From positions 467,290 to 531,289 of the forward strand of contig NZ_FQTT01000001.1 of assembly GCF_900098745.1 (NCBI RefSeq): a stretch of DNA of 64,000 nucleotides, given 5' to 3'. Positions 36,250-46,835 of the stretch are shown here, in pieces. A program made the position numbers and the translations under genes. Position 1 is the stretch's first letter. Each line of letters begins with the position of its first letter. The notes below the pieces were generated by a model, which had not been told where the DNA came from, did no database searches, and saw only the letters and a list, made by a program, of their open reading frames with translations. This DNA comes from Actinomyces glycerinitolerans. Lineage in GTDB: Bacteria; Actinomycetota; Actinomycetes; Actinomycetales; Actinomycetaceae.

Positions 36250-37557
36250 ATGCCGCGCACCGAGACCCCGCCCGCCGCCGTCGCCGGATCCGAGCCCGTC
36301 TTCTCCCCCGCACTGAGCCCGCAGGAGGGTGTGGAAGCCGCCACCGACCTGTTCCGTGAAGCCTTCGGCGCCGAGCCCGACGGCGTGTGGTACGCGCCCG
36401 GCCGCGTCAACGTCATCGGGGAGCACACCGACTACAACGGCGGTCTGGCACTGCCGATCGCCCTGCCCCACCGCGCCCACCTGGCGCTGCGTCGCCGCGA
36501 CGACCGCACGATCCGGCTGGTGTCCCCGCAGACGCGCGAGGCCATCGATGTGCTGGACCTGGACGCGATCGGCCCGACGGGTACGCCCGGCGAGGTGCGC
36601 CACTGGAACGCCTACGTGGCGGGCGTCGCCTGGGCGCTGGAGCGCGACGGGCTCGGGCCGCTGCGCGGCTTCGACGCCGCCCTGTACTCCTGCGTGCCGC
36701 TGGGCGGCGGCCTGTCATCCTCGGCCGCGCTGGAGTGCGCCACCGCCGTCGCCCTCGACGACGTGTGCACACTGGGCCTGGCCGGGACGGTGGACACCCC
36801 CGACGACGCCGGCCGCGCCCGCCTGGTGGAGGCCTGCATCCGTGCCGAGAACGAGATGGCGGGCGCCCCCACCGGCGGCATGGACCAGTCCGCCTCCATG
36901 CGCTGCCGCGCCGGCCACGCCCTCGAACTGGACTGCCGGGACGGCTCGGTGGTGCATGTGCCCTTCGACCTGGCGGCCGCCGACCTGACGCTGCTGGTGA
37001 TCGACACCAAGGCCAAGCACTCCCTGGTGGACGGGCAGTACGGGGCCCGCCGGGATGCCTGCGAGCGGGCCGCCGAGATTCTGGGCGTGCCACTGCTGGC
37101 GGATATCGAGCCCGGCTCGCTCGAGGCCGCCCTGGCTACGCTGCGCGCCTCGAAGGCCACAGACGCCGAGGTGCTGGTGGCGCGCACCCGCCACGTGGTC
37201 ACCGAGATCGACCGCACCCGCCGCCTGGTGGCACTGTTGCAGGACGGGACGCCCCTGACCGGGGAGAAACTGGCCCAGGTGGGGGCGCTCATGGACGCCA
37301 GCCACGAGTCGCTGCGGGTGGACTACGAGGTCACCTGCCCCGAGCTCGACGTCGCCGTGCAGGCCGCTCGCGCTGCCGGCGCGCACGGCGCGCGCATGAC
37401 CGGAGGCGGCTTCGGCGGCAGCGCCATCGCACTCGTGGATACCGCCGCCGTGGATGCGGTGGCCCGCGCCGTCGTCGACGCCTATGCCGACCACGGCTTC
37501 GCCGCACCGGCATTCCTGAACGCGGTCCCCTCCGCCCCGGCGGGCCGCTTGGTCTGA
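36250..37557 (+). CDS. galK: galactokinase
   Basis: This 435-residue GHMP kinase has all signatures: the galactose motif GRVNVIGEHTDYNGGLALP (about residues 51-69), the ATP loop PLGGGLSSSAALE (about 156-168) and the C-terminal GGGFGGSAIAL (about 393-403). It phosphorylates galactose to galactose 1-phosphate in the Leloir pathway. galT and galE are not adjacent. The start at the ATG at 36250 is favoured over an upstream frame extension (36205). Divergent from manC/RNA ligase genes. Confidence 0.93.
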   Translation: MPRTETPPAAVAGSEPVFSPALSPQEGVEAATDLFREAFGAEPDGVWYAPGRVNVIGEHTDYNGGLALPIALPHRAHLALRRRDDRTIRLVSPQTREAIDVLDLDAIGPTGTPGEVRHWNAYVAGVAWALERDGLGPLRGFDAALYSCVPLGGGLSSSAALECATAVALDDVCTLGLAGTVDTPDDAGRARLVEACIRAENEMAGAPTGGMDQSASMRCRAGHALELDCRDGSVVHVPFDLAAADLTLLVIDTKAKHSLVDGQYGARRDACERAAEILGVPLLADIEPGSLEAALATLRASKATDAEVLVARTRHVVTEIDRTRRLVALLQDGTPLTGEKLAQVGALMDASHESLRVDYEVTCPELDVAVQAARAAGAHGARMTGGGFGGSAIALVDTAAVDAVARAVVDAYADHGFAAPAFLNAVPSAPAGRLV

Positions 37558-37890
37558 ACCGCGGGGCGTCTGTGCGACGCCGGCCGCGAGCGTCACACAG
37601 CTGCCGCCCGGCGGCCGGCGCGGAGTCCTCTCAGAACCGCCTCATGGCCGCCCGGGCCACGCGGTTCACCTCGACGCCCGGGCCGCATCCTCCTAGCGGA
37701 GGAGATCCCCGACCTCTGAATCCGGGACCAACCAGGGTGTTCTCCTACCTGCGGATGAGCGCAAGGGCGTGTGCCGCGACGTAGCCTCGGGGTGTCACCC
37801 GGGCTGCGGCAATCGCCGCCGTGGCCCATCCCACCACCCGGCGGCCTCCAGCCGCCGCTTCCGGCCATGTCGGCCGACCGGAGGTGCGCC
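37558..37890. other. intergenic region before the MacAB-like operon
   Basis: No gene is supported in these 333 bases. GGCGTC (37565-37570) and GACGCC (37576-37581) just after galK form a 6-bp stem with a 5-nt loop, a weak terminator candidate. Around 37737-37745 GTGTTCTCC could be part of a promoter for the export operon. A possible upstream ATG at 37867 lies in frame with the adaptor gene. Confidence 0.35.
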
Positions 37891-38942
37891 GTGAAGCGCT
37901 ATGTCCTGCCCACCATCAAGCTGCTGATCGGCGTCGCAATCGCGGTGGCCCTGGTGAAGATCGCCTTCTTCCCCGACTCCGACTCGGGCACCACCGCGAA
38001 CATCTCCCCCGGCATAAACGTCACCACGCAAACCACGGTCGTGACCACGGGGGACATCGCCAACACCGTGGACGTCAGTGGGCAGATCGTGGAGGACGCG
38101 GCCGTGGAGGCGCAGGCGACCCTGAACGGCGTTGTCGACTCCTTCGCCGTCAGCAAGGGAGCCACCGTCACCCAGGGGGAGCCGCTGGTCTACCTCAAGC
38201 AGGTTGAGCCGCAGCAGCCGATCATCGGCACCGACGAGGACGGCAACCCGGTGGAGACGCCCGTGGAGGACAAGGTCACCTGGTCGACCGTGTACGCGCC
38301 GGCCGCCGGCGTGGTCTCCTTCAACGTGATCAAGGACCAGGAGACGAGCGTCGGCATGGTGGTGGCCACCGTCTCCCCCGGTACCTACTCCGCCAAGGGG
38401 ACTATCACCGCCGATCAGCAGTACCGGCTGACCAATGCGCCGTCGTCGGCCACCCTGACCGTGGACGGCGGGCCGGCGCCCTTCGACTGCACGGGGCTGA
38501 CGATCGGCACCCGGGAGACCACTTCCACCACCACCTCAGAGACCGGCGAGGTCACCACCACCACCGGCGACGGCACCACCGTGGAGGTGCGCTGCGCGGT
38601 GCCCTCCGACCAGCAGGTCTTCCCGGGGCTGTCGGTAACCATCGGCGTGGATGCCGGCTCCGCCACCGATACGCTGATCGTGCCCGTCACCGCCGTCGAA
38701 GGGTCTGTCACCAAGGGGAATGTCTGGGTGGTCACCGATCCGGAGGACCCGGACGCCGCCGAGGAACGGGAGGTCGCGCTGGGCATCACCGACGGCGAGA
38801 ACATCCAGGTCACCGACGGGTTGGCCGAGGGGGACGAGATCCTACTGTTCGTGCCGAACAAGGACACGGTGCGCACCGGCGAGCCGAACACCTGTGAGCC
38901 GGACGGATCGGTGTGCTACGACGAGAACGGCGAGGAGCTCCT

Positions 38943-38946
<4 letters not shown>
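37891..38946 (+). CDS. membrane fusion (adaptor) protein of MacAB-like exporter
   Basis: This encodes 351 residues from the GTG at 37891, which has GGAGGT seven bases upstream. There is an N-terminal transmembrane helix (about residues 8-26). The extracellular part has the HlyD/MacA-like order: a lipoyl-type hybrid segment (VVDSFAVSKGATVTQGEPLVYL), beta-barrel, and a C-terminal region with VWVVTDPEDPDAAEEREVALGITDGENIQVTDGLAEGDEILL typical of RND/MacA adaptors. It lacks a long coiled coil, as usual in Gram-positives. GTGA overlap with the ATPase gene. The substrate could be a peptide, lipid or antimicrobial; unknown. Confidence 0.83.
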
Positions 38947-39751
<805 letters not shown>

Positions 39752-39755
<4 letters not shown>

Positions 39756-41071
39756 CGGGCATCTTCACTGGATTCTTCGGGGCCCTGGTGGAGGCGTGGG
39801 CGCAGCTGCGCATCGGCAAGCTGCGGGTCATGCTCTCCCTGGTGGGCGTGGGCGCAGCCGTGGCCGCCATGACCTTCGTGATCGCCCTGGGCCAGGTGAC
39901 CAGCGCGATCATCGACCAGGAGATCGCCACCTATGCGGGCCGCCCCGGCACCGTGCGCATCGAAGTCACCCCCACCGGCCGCGGCGTATCCGGCGGCGAC
40001 AGCGGCACGAGCCCGACCGAGGCCCCGGGCGCGGAGGGCGCGGGCGGTGACACCACGGCCACCGAGCGCATCACCAAGGCGGAGATGAACCTGGTCGACC
40101 GCTACAGCGCCAACAGCTGGGCCACCAACTACCTGCAGAACCTGCGCATCGCCTTCCCAGGCGGATCCCGCAGCGTGGAGACGACCGTCGTCAGCCTCGG
40201 CTACGGCACCCTCCACCACACGGCGGTGGCGCAGGGCCGCTGGTTCTCGGCCGAGGACGAAGACGACCTCTCGCCGTCGCTGGTGGTCTCGCAGGGCTTC
40301 CTGGAAGAGCTGGGCTACACCACCCTGGACGGTCCGCTGACCGTGCGCGCCTACTCCCCCGCCCAGACGACCTTCACCATCGTCGGGGTGCTCAAGCCAG
40401 ACGACCTGGCCTGGTGCGAGAACGACGTCGATGCCGCCAACTACTGCTACCAGACGATCAGCGCCTTCGCACTGACCGGACCGTACGAGCAGTGGCTGGG
40501 TGGCGAGGCGCAGGCCTCCCTGCCCGCGCCGACGTTGGAGATCTGGGCCGGCCCGGAACAGGAACAGGAGCTGATCAGCCTGGCCACCCAAGACCTGGAC
40601 TCCCAGTTCGGGGCGGGATCCACGAACGCCTGGTCGAACACCGACGGCATGCAGGGCCTGGACACCGGCGGGTTCACCACCACGGTGACCATTGCGGGCG
40701 TGTTCGTCATGATCCTCGGCGCGCTCAGCCTGATCAACATCTCCATGGTGACGGTGCGCCAGCGCATTCACGAGATCGGCGTGCGCCGCGCCTTCGGGGC
40801 GACCAGTCGGCGCATCTTCTTCTCCATCATGCTGGAGTCGGTGGTGGCGACCGTGGTCGCCGGGATCATCGGCATCGGTATCGCGATCGTGGGGATGCGG
40901 GTAGCGCCGCTCGGCACGCTGCTGGGGGTGGGGGTGGAGACCCGGCCGCCGTTCCCCATGTCCGCCGCCCTGATCGGGTTGATCGCCGCGACCGGGGTGG
41001 GTGCCCTGTCCGGCATTATCCCGGCGGTGGTGGCCGTGCGCATCAAGCCCATTGACGCGATCCGCTACTGA
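39752..41071 (+). CDS. MacB-type ABC transporter permease (FtsX family)
   Basis: This 439-residue permease has one N-terminal transmembrane helix (about residues 23-45), a periplasmic-type extracellular domain of about 250 residues, and three C-terminal helices with the FtsX motif VRQRIHEIGVRRAFGATSRRIFFSIMLESVV. The protein ends VAVRIKPIDAIRY, close to the usual PxxALRxE end. With the adaptor and ATPase it forms a mechanotransmission exporter, which moves substrates from the outer leaflet or outside rather than from the cytosol. The extracellular domain has Cys in WCENDVDAANYCYQ that could form a disulfide. Confidence 0.9.
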
Positions 41072-41154
41072 CCGCGGCGCGGCAGGGGTTTACCGGGCGC
41101 GCCGGGCGTAACCGAGCGGTGCGTTCCACCGGTTGCCCTCGCGATCCACGACCT

Positions 41155-41211
41155 CGGGGCGTGTTCCACGACCGCCCCGGGATCGTGCGACATGCACCAA
41201 GGTCGTGGAAC
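41155..41211. terminator. overlapping inverted repeats between convergent genes
   Basis: CGGGGCG (41155-41161) pairs with CGCCCCG (41173-41179). Alternatively GTTCCACGACC (41163-41173) pairs with GGTCGTGGAAC (41201-41211), an 11-bp stem. The two hairpins exclude each other. A further partial GTTCCAC copy lies at about 41123. The location between convergent ends fits a terminator, but the nested repeats resemble the other intergenic repeat loci. Confidence 0.55.
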
Positions 41212-41212
41212 G

Positions 41213-41620
41213 TCAGTTACCCATGACGAAGGCGCGATGGCGCAGGCTGCCGGGACGCAGGTCGGTGACGTGCACGGAGGCGACATTCGCCCAGCGGGGG
41301 CCGTGGTACAGCCAGGCGATCATGCGGGCGACGTCGTCGGCCGGCCCCTGGGCGAAGACCTCCACGTCGCCGTCGTCCAGGTTGCGTACCTCGCCGACCA
41401 GCCCGAGCCGCTCCCCCTCCTCCATGCAGGACCAGCGGAAGCCGACTCCTTGCACGCGGCCGGAGACGATGGCGTGAATCGTGCGCCGGCGTTCGGTGTC
41501 GGCGCTGGCGGAGTCGTCCCCGGAGTGGGCGGCGGCCCGGTCCGCAGCACTCTTGTCCGTGGCGTCGGCGGCGGGTTGGTTCGCCGGACGGCGGAAGACG
41601 TCGAAGAAGCTGCGCGGCAT
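41213..41620 (-). CDS. acylphosphatase
   Basis: This encodes 135 residues. The C-terminal 90 contain GRVQGVGFR (the catalytic Arg loop, about residues 54-62) and VRNLDDGDVEV with the catalytic Asn (about 79). The enzyme hydrolyses acyl phosphates such as carbamoyl phosphate. The first 45 residues are an Ala/Asp-rich extension absent from typical 90-residue members. A later internal start cannot be excluded. Confidence 0.87.
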   Translation of the reverse strand: MPRSFFDVFRRPANQPAADATDKSAADRAAAHSGDDSASADTERRRTIHAIVSGRVQGVGFRWSCMEEGERLGLVGEVRNLDDGDVEVFAQGPADDVARMIAWLYHGPRWANVASVHVTDLRPGSLRHRAFVMGN

Positions 41621-41703
41621 ATGCCCATTGTCGCAGGAAACCGGCCCGCCTTACAGGGCCGACGGCGCACAGGGCTGACGGCACACACGTACACTCGGGC
41701 GTT

Positions 41704-42540
41704 ATGCGCGTAGCCACCATCAACGTCAACGGCATCCGGGCCGCAGCCCGCAAGCACATGGACTCCTGGCTGGAGTCCAGCGCCCCGGATGTACTGCTGG
41801 TGCAGGAGGTGCGAGCCGACGAGACCACCGCGGCCGCGCTGTTGCCCGGGTACGAGTCGGTGATCTGGCCTTGCCGGGTGAAGGGAAGGGCCGGCGTCGC
41901 CGTCGCGGTGCGCCAAGGGGCGCCGGTGACCGTGGGCGCGGTGCGTCGCGGTGTCAGCACACCGGAGAGCGAGGAGCCGGATGTGGACTCCGGCCGCTGG
42001 CTGGAAATGGACCTGACGGCCACCAACGGCACCGGGGCACGAACCCCGCTGACGGTTGTGTCCGCCTACTTCCACTCCGGCCAGGTCGGGACGATCAAGA
42101 TGGATCAGAAATACGCCCACCTGAACCTGGTGGACGCGCGCATGACATCGCTGCTGGCAAGCGCGGCGGCCGGCGGTCCACAGGTGCTCATGGCCGGTGA
42201 CCTGAACATCGTGCGCTCCGAGCGGGACATCAAGAACTGGCGGCCCAACCACAACAAGTCCGCAGGCGTGCTGGATGAGGAGATCGCCTACCTCGAGCGC
42301 TGGTTCGGGGCCGGCTGGGTAGACGTGGCCCGCAGTCTCGCGCCCGACGCACAGGGCCCGTACACCTGGTGGTCGCAGCGCGGCAAGGCCTTCGATAACG
42401 ACGCCGGCTGGCGCATCGACTACCAGGTGGCCACTCCGCAGTTGGCCGGGCGGGCCCGCGCCTTCACCGTGGACCGGGCGCCCAGCTACGCCGAGCGCTG
42501 GTCGGACCACGCCCCGCTGGTGGTCGACTACGACCTCTGA
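41704..42540 (+). CDS. xthA: exodeoxyribonuclease III / AP endonuclease
   Basis: This 278-residue member of the exonuclease-endonuclease-phosphatase fold begins MRVATINVNGIRAA. It shows the metal-binding Glu in LLVQEVRA (about 39), the catalytic GDLNIV (about 166) and WSDHAPLVVDYDL at the end. It repairs abasic sites and degrades 3' ends. It ends two bases before a repeat-rich interval. Divergent from acylphosphatase, 83 bases apart. Confidence 0.92.
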   Translation: MRVATINVNGIRAAARKHMDSWLESSAPDVLLVQEVRADETTAAALLPGYESVIWPCRVKGRAGVAVAVRQGAPVTVGAVRRGVSTPESEEPDVDSGRWLEMDLTATNGTGARTPLTVVSAYFHSGQVGTIKMDQKYAHLNLVDARMTSLLASAAAGGPQVLMAGDLNIVRSERDIKNWRPNHNKSAGVLDEEIAYLERWFGAGWVDVARSLAPDAQGPYTWWSQRGKAFDNDAGWRIDYQVATPQLAGRARAFTVDRAPSYAERWSDHAPLVVDYDL

Positions 42541-42580
42541 GGCGGTTCGTCGCTTGTCGCCCAGGCGACGGTTCGTCACA

Positions 42581-42743
42581 AACGCCGGCGGTTCGTACTT
42601 TCCGGTCGGCGGTTCGTACTTTCCGGTCGGCGGTTCGTACTTTCCGGTCGGCGGTTCGTACCTCCTTACGACGGTTCGGCACCTACGGGTACGAACTGCC
42701 AGGCCGAAGTACGAAGCGTCGAAGCAAAGGTACGAACCGTCAG
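42581..42743. repeat. 21-bp palindromic repeat array, copy A
   Basis: Four left-hand units containing CGGTTCGTACTTTCCGGT (the last ends TACCTCC) with exact 21-bp spacing (GTTCGTAC at 42591, 42612, 42633, 42654) are followed by a loop region. Then come inverse units GTACGAACTGCC, GTACGAAGCGTC and GGTACGAACCGTC, ending at 42743. The array is the direct repeat partner of 44118-44238, from which it differs mainly by two extra 21-bp units. Related GGTTCGTC motifs continue upstream to the xthA stop. From 42744 to 42889 no gene is seen. Confidence 0.88.
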
Positions 42744-42889
42744 ACTCGCGCGGATGTTGACCGTCGACTTACGGCACAGCCAACACCTCAAAACAGGCAC
42801 CGACAAGAACCCGGGCCCGCCGATCGCCTTGCTGACGTCATGCAAAGCAATCTCGCCGAGGCATACCACCCTCGCCGCACAGGTGCGAT

Positions 42890-43960
42890 TCAGGGCAACG
42901 GGCTCATCGTGTTCATCCAGGCCCGCGGCTGCAACACCCACATTCTTCCCTGCGGAGAGGCATCAAGCACCTGGCGGACAACGCTGTCTGGTTCGCGCAG
43001 TGCCGGTGTCTTGAAACGCACTACATGCCAACCGGCCCGCTTGAGCCGGTCCTGGCGGATTCCCTCCTGGAATACCACATCATCTCCCGCATACTTCAGG
43101 GCGCCATCAAACTCAACGTCGAGCATGATGTCCGGCCAGGACAGATCCAGGAAGTACTCGTTGTTCTCAGCGACTACCCGGTGCTGAAGTTCCGGCAGCG
43201 GAAAGCCTGCCGCCAGGAGAATCCTGCGCAGCTCACTCTCGCCCGGCGACTCCGCCCAGGGAGACAACAGCTTGAGCAGGCTCTGTGCGCGTACCCGCCC
43301 GTTGCGGTGGCGGTAAGAACTGAGCCGCTCTTCAACGTCGGCAACCAGCTCTTGCCACAGCGCGTTGGTGTCTCGACTCCGCCAACGGTCCGGGCGGCAG
43401 TGGACTCTCAGCAGCGAGTCACCTGCCACCAACGCGTCTGCGGGCGGTAGGTCAAGCAGACAATCGGTCAACGTACGGGCGAGCGAAGTCACCGGCACAC
43501 CGTTGATGGTGACAATGTCGTGCTCGCTGAGGTCTTCGCGGTAGTGACGGCGCAGTTGCACCTGTCGTCCCAACCGTTCCGCACGTTCTAACGGGACACG
43601 CTCGCACCTGGGGACCCGCCTCGCAAGTGTTCCACCATAAATCACCCGCGGAAGAGCGGTGGTGGTCAGACGCGGTCTATACGACAGCACGACATCAATA
43701 TCGGGCTCGAATCTGCGCAGCGATCCCCCATGAATGAGTACCGCGGCCTCGTATGCAATGGCGATCGTACCTGTGCCAGCATGCAGCGCGGCAACGGCCC
43801 TGGCCAGGGTCACTTCACGTTTTTGGGCCCAGTGCCCGGCAGAGACCTGCGGCAGGAGAACCTGTCCACGCATGATCGGTACCGCAGTTTCAGGAACGGC
43901 GCCAAGGCATCCGGTGGTGGATACGACAGCTGGGAGCACAGCGGAAACGTGAACGGTCAT
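42890..43960 (-). CDS. DUF559-type (Vsr-like) nuclease-fold protein
   Basis: This encodes 356 residues from an ATG at 43960; the start is uncertain, since no ribosome binding site is clear at 43960, 43996 or 43873. The middle part resembles actinobacterial AbiEi-like/DUF559 proteins (AIAYEAAVLIHGG, VTSLARTLTDCLLDLPPADALVAGD). The C-terminal 100 residues carry a restriction-endonuclease-like core: ESELRRILLAAGF, then DLSWPDIMLDVEFDGALKY (Asp and Glu-x-Asp-Gly), then RQDRLKRAGWHVVRF. This fold is shared with Vsr mismatch endonucleases. Base composition is less GC-rich than its neighbours. Direct copies of a repeat array bracket it, suggesting acquired cargo. Confidence 0.72.
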   Translation of the reverse strand: MTVHVSAVLPAVVSTTGCLGAVPETAVPIMRGQVLLPQVSAGHWAQKREVTLARAVAALHAGTGTIAIAYEAAVLIHGGSLRRFEPDIDVVLSYRPRLTTTALPRVIYGGTLARRVPRCERVPLERAERLGRQVQLRRHYREDLSEHDIVTINGVPVTSLARTLTDCLLDLPPADALVAGDSLLRVHCRPDRWRSRDTNALWQELVADVEERLSSYRHRNGRVRAQSLLKLLSPWAESPGESELRRILLAAGFPLPELQHRVVAENNEYFLDLSWPDIMLDVEFDGALKYAGDDVVFQEGIRQDRLKRAGWHVVRFKTPALREPDSVVRQVLDASPQGRMWVLQPRAWMNTMSPLP

Positions 43961-44117
43961 AACTACAGCATGGAGGATGTCAGCGCCGTGCCACATCTGA
44001 CCGTTCACAAGTTTTTGAATGAGTGGCGCACCAACCACACCTGTGGACGTCGGTGGGCCGGCACACCGTGCGCAGCCAACACTCCCGGACCACGCAGCCG
44101 TACGACGGTTCGGCACC

Positions 44118-44238
44118 AACGCCGACGGTTCGTACTTTCCGGTCGGCGGTTCGTACCTCCTTACGACGGTTCGGCACCTACGGGTACGAACCGTCACGCC
44201 GAAGTACGAAGCGTCGAAGCAAAGGTACGAACCGTCAG
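44118..44238. repeat. 21-bp palindromic repeat array, copy B
   Basis: Two left-hand units with GTTCGTAC at 44128 and 44149 are followed by the same loop (TTACGACGGTTCGGCACCTA) and inverse units GTACGAACCGTC, GTACGAAGCGTC and GGTACGAACCGTC. From the last left unit onward it is nearly identical to copy A. Copies A and B are in the same orientation and 1.5 kb apart, with the DUF559 gene between. From 43961 to 44117 and 44239 to 44345 no gene is seen. Confidence 0.88.
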
Positions 44239-44345
44239 CCAGATTAGCCCCGTGAACCGCGTTGCAGTCCATTCGAGACGTATCACAGCGGGAGCAACAG
44301 CCAGGTGACGCGGCCACGAACCGCTGATCCCGGGCGCAGCGCGTA

Positions 44346-45248
44346 TCAGCCGACGGCGTTGCGCTCGGCGATCTCGACGACGTTGGCCAGCAGCAGGGCG
44401 CGCGTCATCGGGCCGACTCCCCCGGGGTTCGGGGACAGCCAGGCGGCGACCTGGTCGACGCCGTCGGCGACGTCGCCCATGATCCGTCCCTTGCCGGTCT
44501 CGGGGTTGACGACACGGGAGACGCCCACATCCAGGACTACCGCCCCGGGGGCGACCATGTCGGCCGTGACGATGCCGGCCGAGCCGGCGGCGGCGATGAC
44601 GACGTCGGCGCGGCGCGCATGCGCGGCCAGGTCGCGGGTGCCGGTGTGGCAGACGTCGACGGTGGCGTTGACGTCCTTGCGCATCAGCAGCAGGCCGATG
44701 GAGCGGCCCACGGTGACGCCGCGGCCGATGACGCACACGTTCTTGCCGGCCAGGTCGATGCCGTGGCGGGTGATCAGCTCGATGCAGGCGCGCGGCGTGC
44801 ACGGCAGCGGCGAGGTGATCGGACCGGTGCCGCGCAGCACCAGGCGGCCGAGGTTGGTGGGGTGTAGGCCGTCGGCGTCCTTGTCGGGGTCGACGCGCTC
44901 CAGGATGGCGTTGGTGTCGATGCCGGCGGGCAGCGGCAGCTGGACAATGTAACCGGTGCAGGCGGGGTCGGCGTTGAGGCGGTCAACGGCCGCCTCGATC
45001 TCCGCCTGCGTGGCGGTGGCCGGCAGGTCCACGCGGATGGACTCGATGCCGACCTCGGCGCAGTCGGCGTGCTTGCCGGCCACGTACTTGACACTGCCGG
45101 GATCCTCACCGACCAGCACCGTGCCCAGACCCGGGGTGATGCCGCGCTCACGCAGGGCGGCCACGCGCTCGGCCAGCTCGGCCTTGAGCGCCGCGGCGGT
45201 GGCCTTGCCGTCCAGGACGCGGGCGGCGCCCGTCCACGGGGCCCTCAC
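44346..45248 (-). CDS. folD: methylenetetrahydrofolate dehydrogenase/methenyltetrahydrofolate cyclohydrolase
   Basis: This 300-residue bifunctional enzyme has the catalytic Lys region [17 protein letters not shown] (about residues 52-68), [33 protein letters not shown], and the NADP-binding [23 protein letters not shown]. It oxidises methylene-THF to formyl-THF precursors using NADP+. The GTG start at 45248 overlaps the glyA stop (GTGA), so the two one-carbon genes are coupled and share the upstream riboswitch. Confidence 0.94.
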   Translation of the reverse strand: MRAPWTGAARVLDGKATAAALKAELAERVAALRERGITPGLGTVLVGEDPGSVKYVAGKHADCAEVGIESIRVDLPATATQAEIEAAVDRLNADPACTGYIVQLPLPAGIDTNAILERVDPDKDADGLHPTNLGRLVLRGTGPITSPLPCTPRACIELITRHGIDLAGKNVCVIGRGVTVGRSIGLLLMRKDVNATVDVCHTGTRDLAAHARRADVVIAAAGSAGIVTADMVAPGAVVLDVGVSRVVNPETGKGRIMGDVADGVDQVAAWLSPNPGGVGPMTRALLLANVVEIAERNAVG

Positions 45249-46564
45249 TGGGCCAGCCCCGGGTAGAGCGGGAAGGCGTCGGTGAGCGTGCGCACGCGTC
45301 CGCGCAGGGAGGCGAGCAGCTCGTCGTCGGCCTTGCCGGCCGCACCCGCCACCAGGGCGGTGGCGATGATGTCGGCGACCTCGGTGAACTCGGTGGGGCC
45401 GAAGCCGCGGGTGGCCAGGGCCGGCGTGCCGATGCGCAGGCCGGAGGTGACGCGCGGCGGGCGCGGGTCGAAGGGGACGGCGTTGCGGTTGACGGTGATG
45501 CCGGCGTCGTGCAGCAGGTCCTCCGCCTGCTGGCCGTCCAGGGCGGAGTCACGCAGGTCCACCAGCACCAGGTGGACGTCGGTGCCGCCGGTGACCAGCT
45601 TGATGCCGGCGGCGGCGACGTCGTCGGCGAGCAGCCGCTGGGCGAGGATCGAGGCACCCTCAAGGGTGCGGGCTTGACGGTCCTTGAACTCGTCGGTGCC
45701 GGCGATCTTCATGGCGACGGCCTTGGCGGCGATCACGTGCATGAGCGGGCCGCCCTGCTGACCGGGGAAGACGGCGGAGTTGAGCTTCTTGCCCCACTGC
45801 TCGGCGCGGTTGGTCAGCAGCATGCCGGAGCGAGGGCCGCCGAGGGTCTTGTGGACGGTGGTGGACACGACGTCGGACCACGGCAGCGGGGAGGGGTGCA
45901 GGCCGGCGGCGACCAGCCCGGCGAAATGGGCCATGTCGGTCCACAGGGCGGCACCGACCTCATCGGCGATGGAGCGGAAGGCCTCGAAGTCGAGGTGGCG
46001 GGGGTAGGCGGACCAGCCGGCGATGATCACGCGGGGGCGCTCGCGCAGGGCGGCCTCGCGCACCTGCTCCATCTCGATGCGGTGCGTGGTCTCGTCCACG
46101 CCGTAGGCGGTGGCGTGGTAGTTCTTGCCGGAGAAGTTGATCTTCATGCCGTGCGTGAGGTGACCGCCGTGGGCGAGCGACAGGCCGAGGATGGTGTCGC
46201 CGCCGTTGGCCAGGGCGTGCAGGACGGCGGCGTTGGCCTGGGCGCCGGAGTGCGGCTGGACGTTGGCCCACTCGGCGTTGAAGACGGCCTTGGCGCGCTC
46301 GATGGCCAGGGATTCGGCGACGTCGACCACCTCGCAGCCGCCGTAGTAGCGGCGCCCGGGGTAGCCCTCGGCGTACTTGTTGGTCAGCACGCTCCCCTGT
46401 GCCTGGAGGACGGCGCGGGGCACGAAGTTCTCCGAGGCGATCATCTCCAGGGTGCCGCGCTGGCGGGCGAGCTCGTCGTCGAGGACCTTGGCGATCTCCG
46501 GGTCGAGGTCGGCCAGGGGTTGGTTGTTGAGGGCGGTGCGGGCGGTGGCCGCGGAGTCGGTCAT
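45245..46564 (-). CDS. glyA: serine hydroxymethyltransferase
   Basis: This 439-residue PLP enzyme has the Schiff-base motif [17 protein letters not shown] (Lys near residue 240) and the N-terminal [20 protein letters not shown]. It converts serine and THF to glycine and methylene-THF, supplying folD. The ATG at 46564 follows AGGAGAACC. Translation starts directly downstream of a ZTP riboswitch. Confidence 0.95.
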   Translation of the reverse strand: MTDSAATARTALNNQPLADLDPEIAKVLDDELARQRGTLEMIASENFVPRAVLQAQGSVLTNKYAEGYPGRRYYGGCEVVDVAESLAIERAKAVFNAEWANVQPHSGAQANAAVLHALANGGDTILGLSLAHGGHLTHGMKINFSGKNYHATAYGVDETTHRIEMEQVREAALRERPRVIIAGWSAYPRHLDFEAFRSIADEVGAALWTDMAHFAGLVAAGLHPSPLPWSDVVSTTVHKTLGGPRSGMLLTNRAEQWGKKLNSAVFPGQQGGPLMHVIAAKAVAMKIAGTDEFKDRQARTLEGASILAQRLLADDVAAAGIKLVTGGTDVHLVLVDLRDSALDGQQAEDLLHDAGITVNRNAVPFDPRPPRVTSGLRIGTPALATRGFGPTEFTEVADIIATALVAGAAGKADDELLASLRGRVRTLTDAFPLYPGLAQ

Positions 46565-46580
46565 GGTTCTCCTGATGTGT

Positions 46581-46735
46581 GCGCGGCGCAGGCCGCGCGT
46601 GGGCGTCGACCTCGGCCCAGGCGGGCGACCAGGTTCTCCGTTGCTGCGTCCCGGAGCCACCGCAGGGTGCGGGCGGACCCGTGACGTGCCGCCGCTCCCC
46701 GGTGGTGACCACCTTTTCGCCAGTCGCGACGACGG
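46581..46735 (-). promoter_or_regulatory. ZTP (pfl) riboswitch controlling glyA-folD
   Basis: On the minus strand the leader contains the first conserved block CGACTGGCG (about 46727-46719), then GGTGGTCACCACCGGGGAGC (about 46713-46694), and about 70 nt later the second block CCGCCTGGGC (46624-46615). These are the signature pieces of the pfl motif, which binds ZTP/ZMP and switches on one-carbon genes when formyl-THF is short. Between aptamer and ribosome binding site, GCGCGGC (46581-46587) with GCCGCGC (46592-46598) can form the expression-platform hairpin. Confidence 0.88.
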
Positions 46736-46835
46736 CCCCATGCTAGCGCCGACGACGCGGCGGGGCCAGGTGGGGCAGGGCGCTTCGGGCCGGCGCCCCG
46801 GCATCCCCGCCGCGGCCGCCAGTGACCGCGCAGGT

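Noticed and set aside
42554..42760. Reading frame with repeated VGGSYFP peptide across the 21-bp array
   Set aside because: The in-frame repetition follows from the 21-bp period; there is no ribosome binding site, copy B gives a different frame context, and the stem-loop symmetry explains the pattern better.
43961..44317. N-terminal extension of the DUF559 protein into repeat copy B
   Set aside because: The extra residues are translated from the palindromic array and have no similarity to the family's N-terminus.
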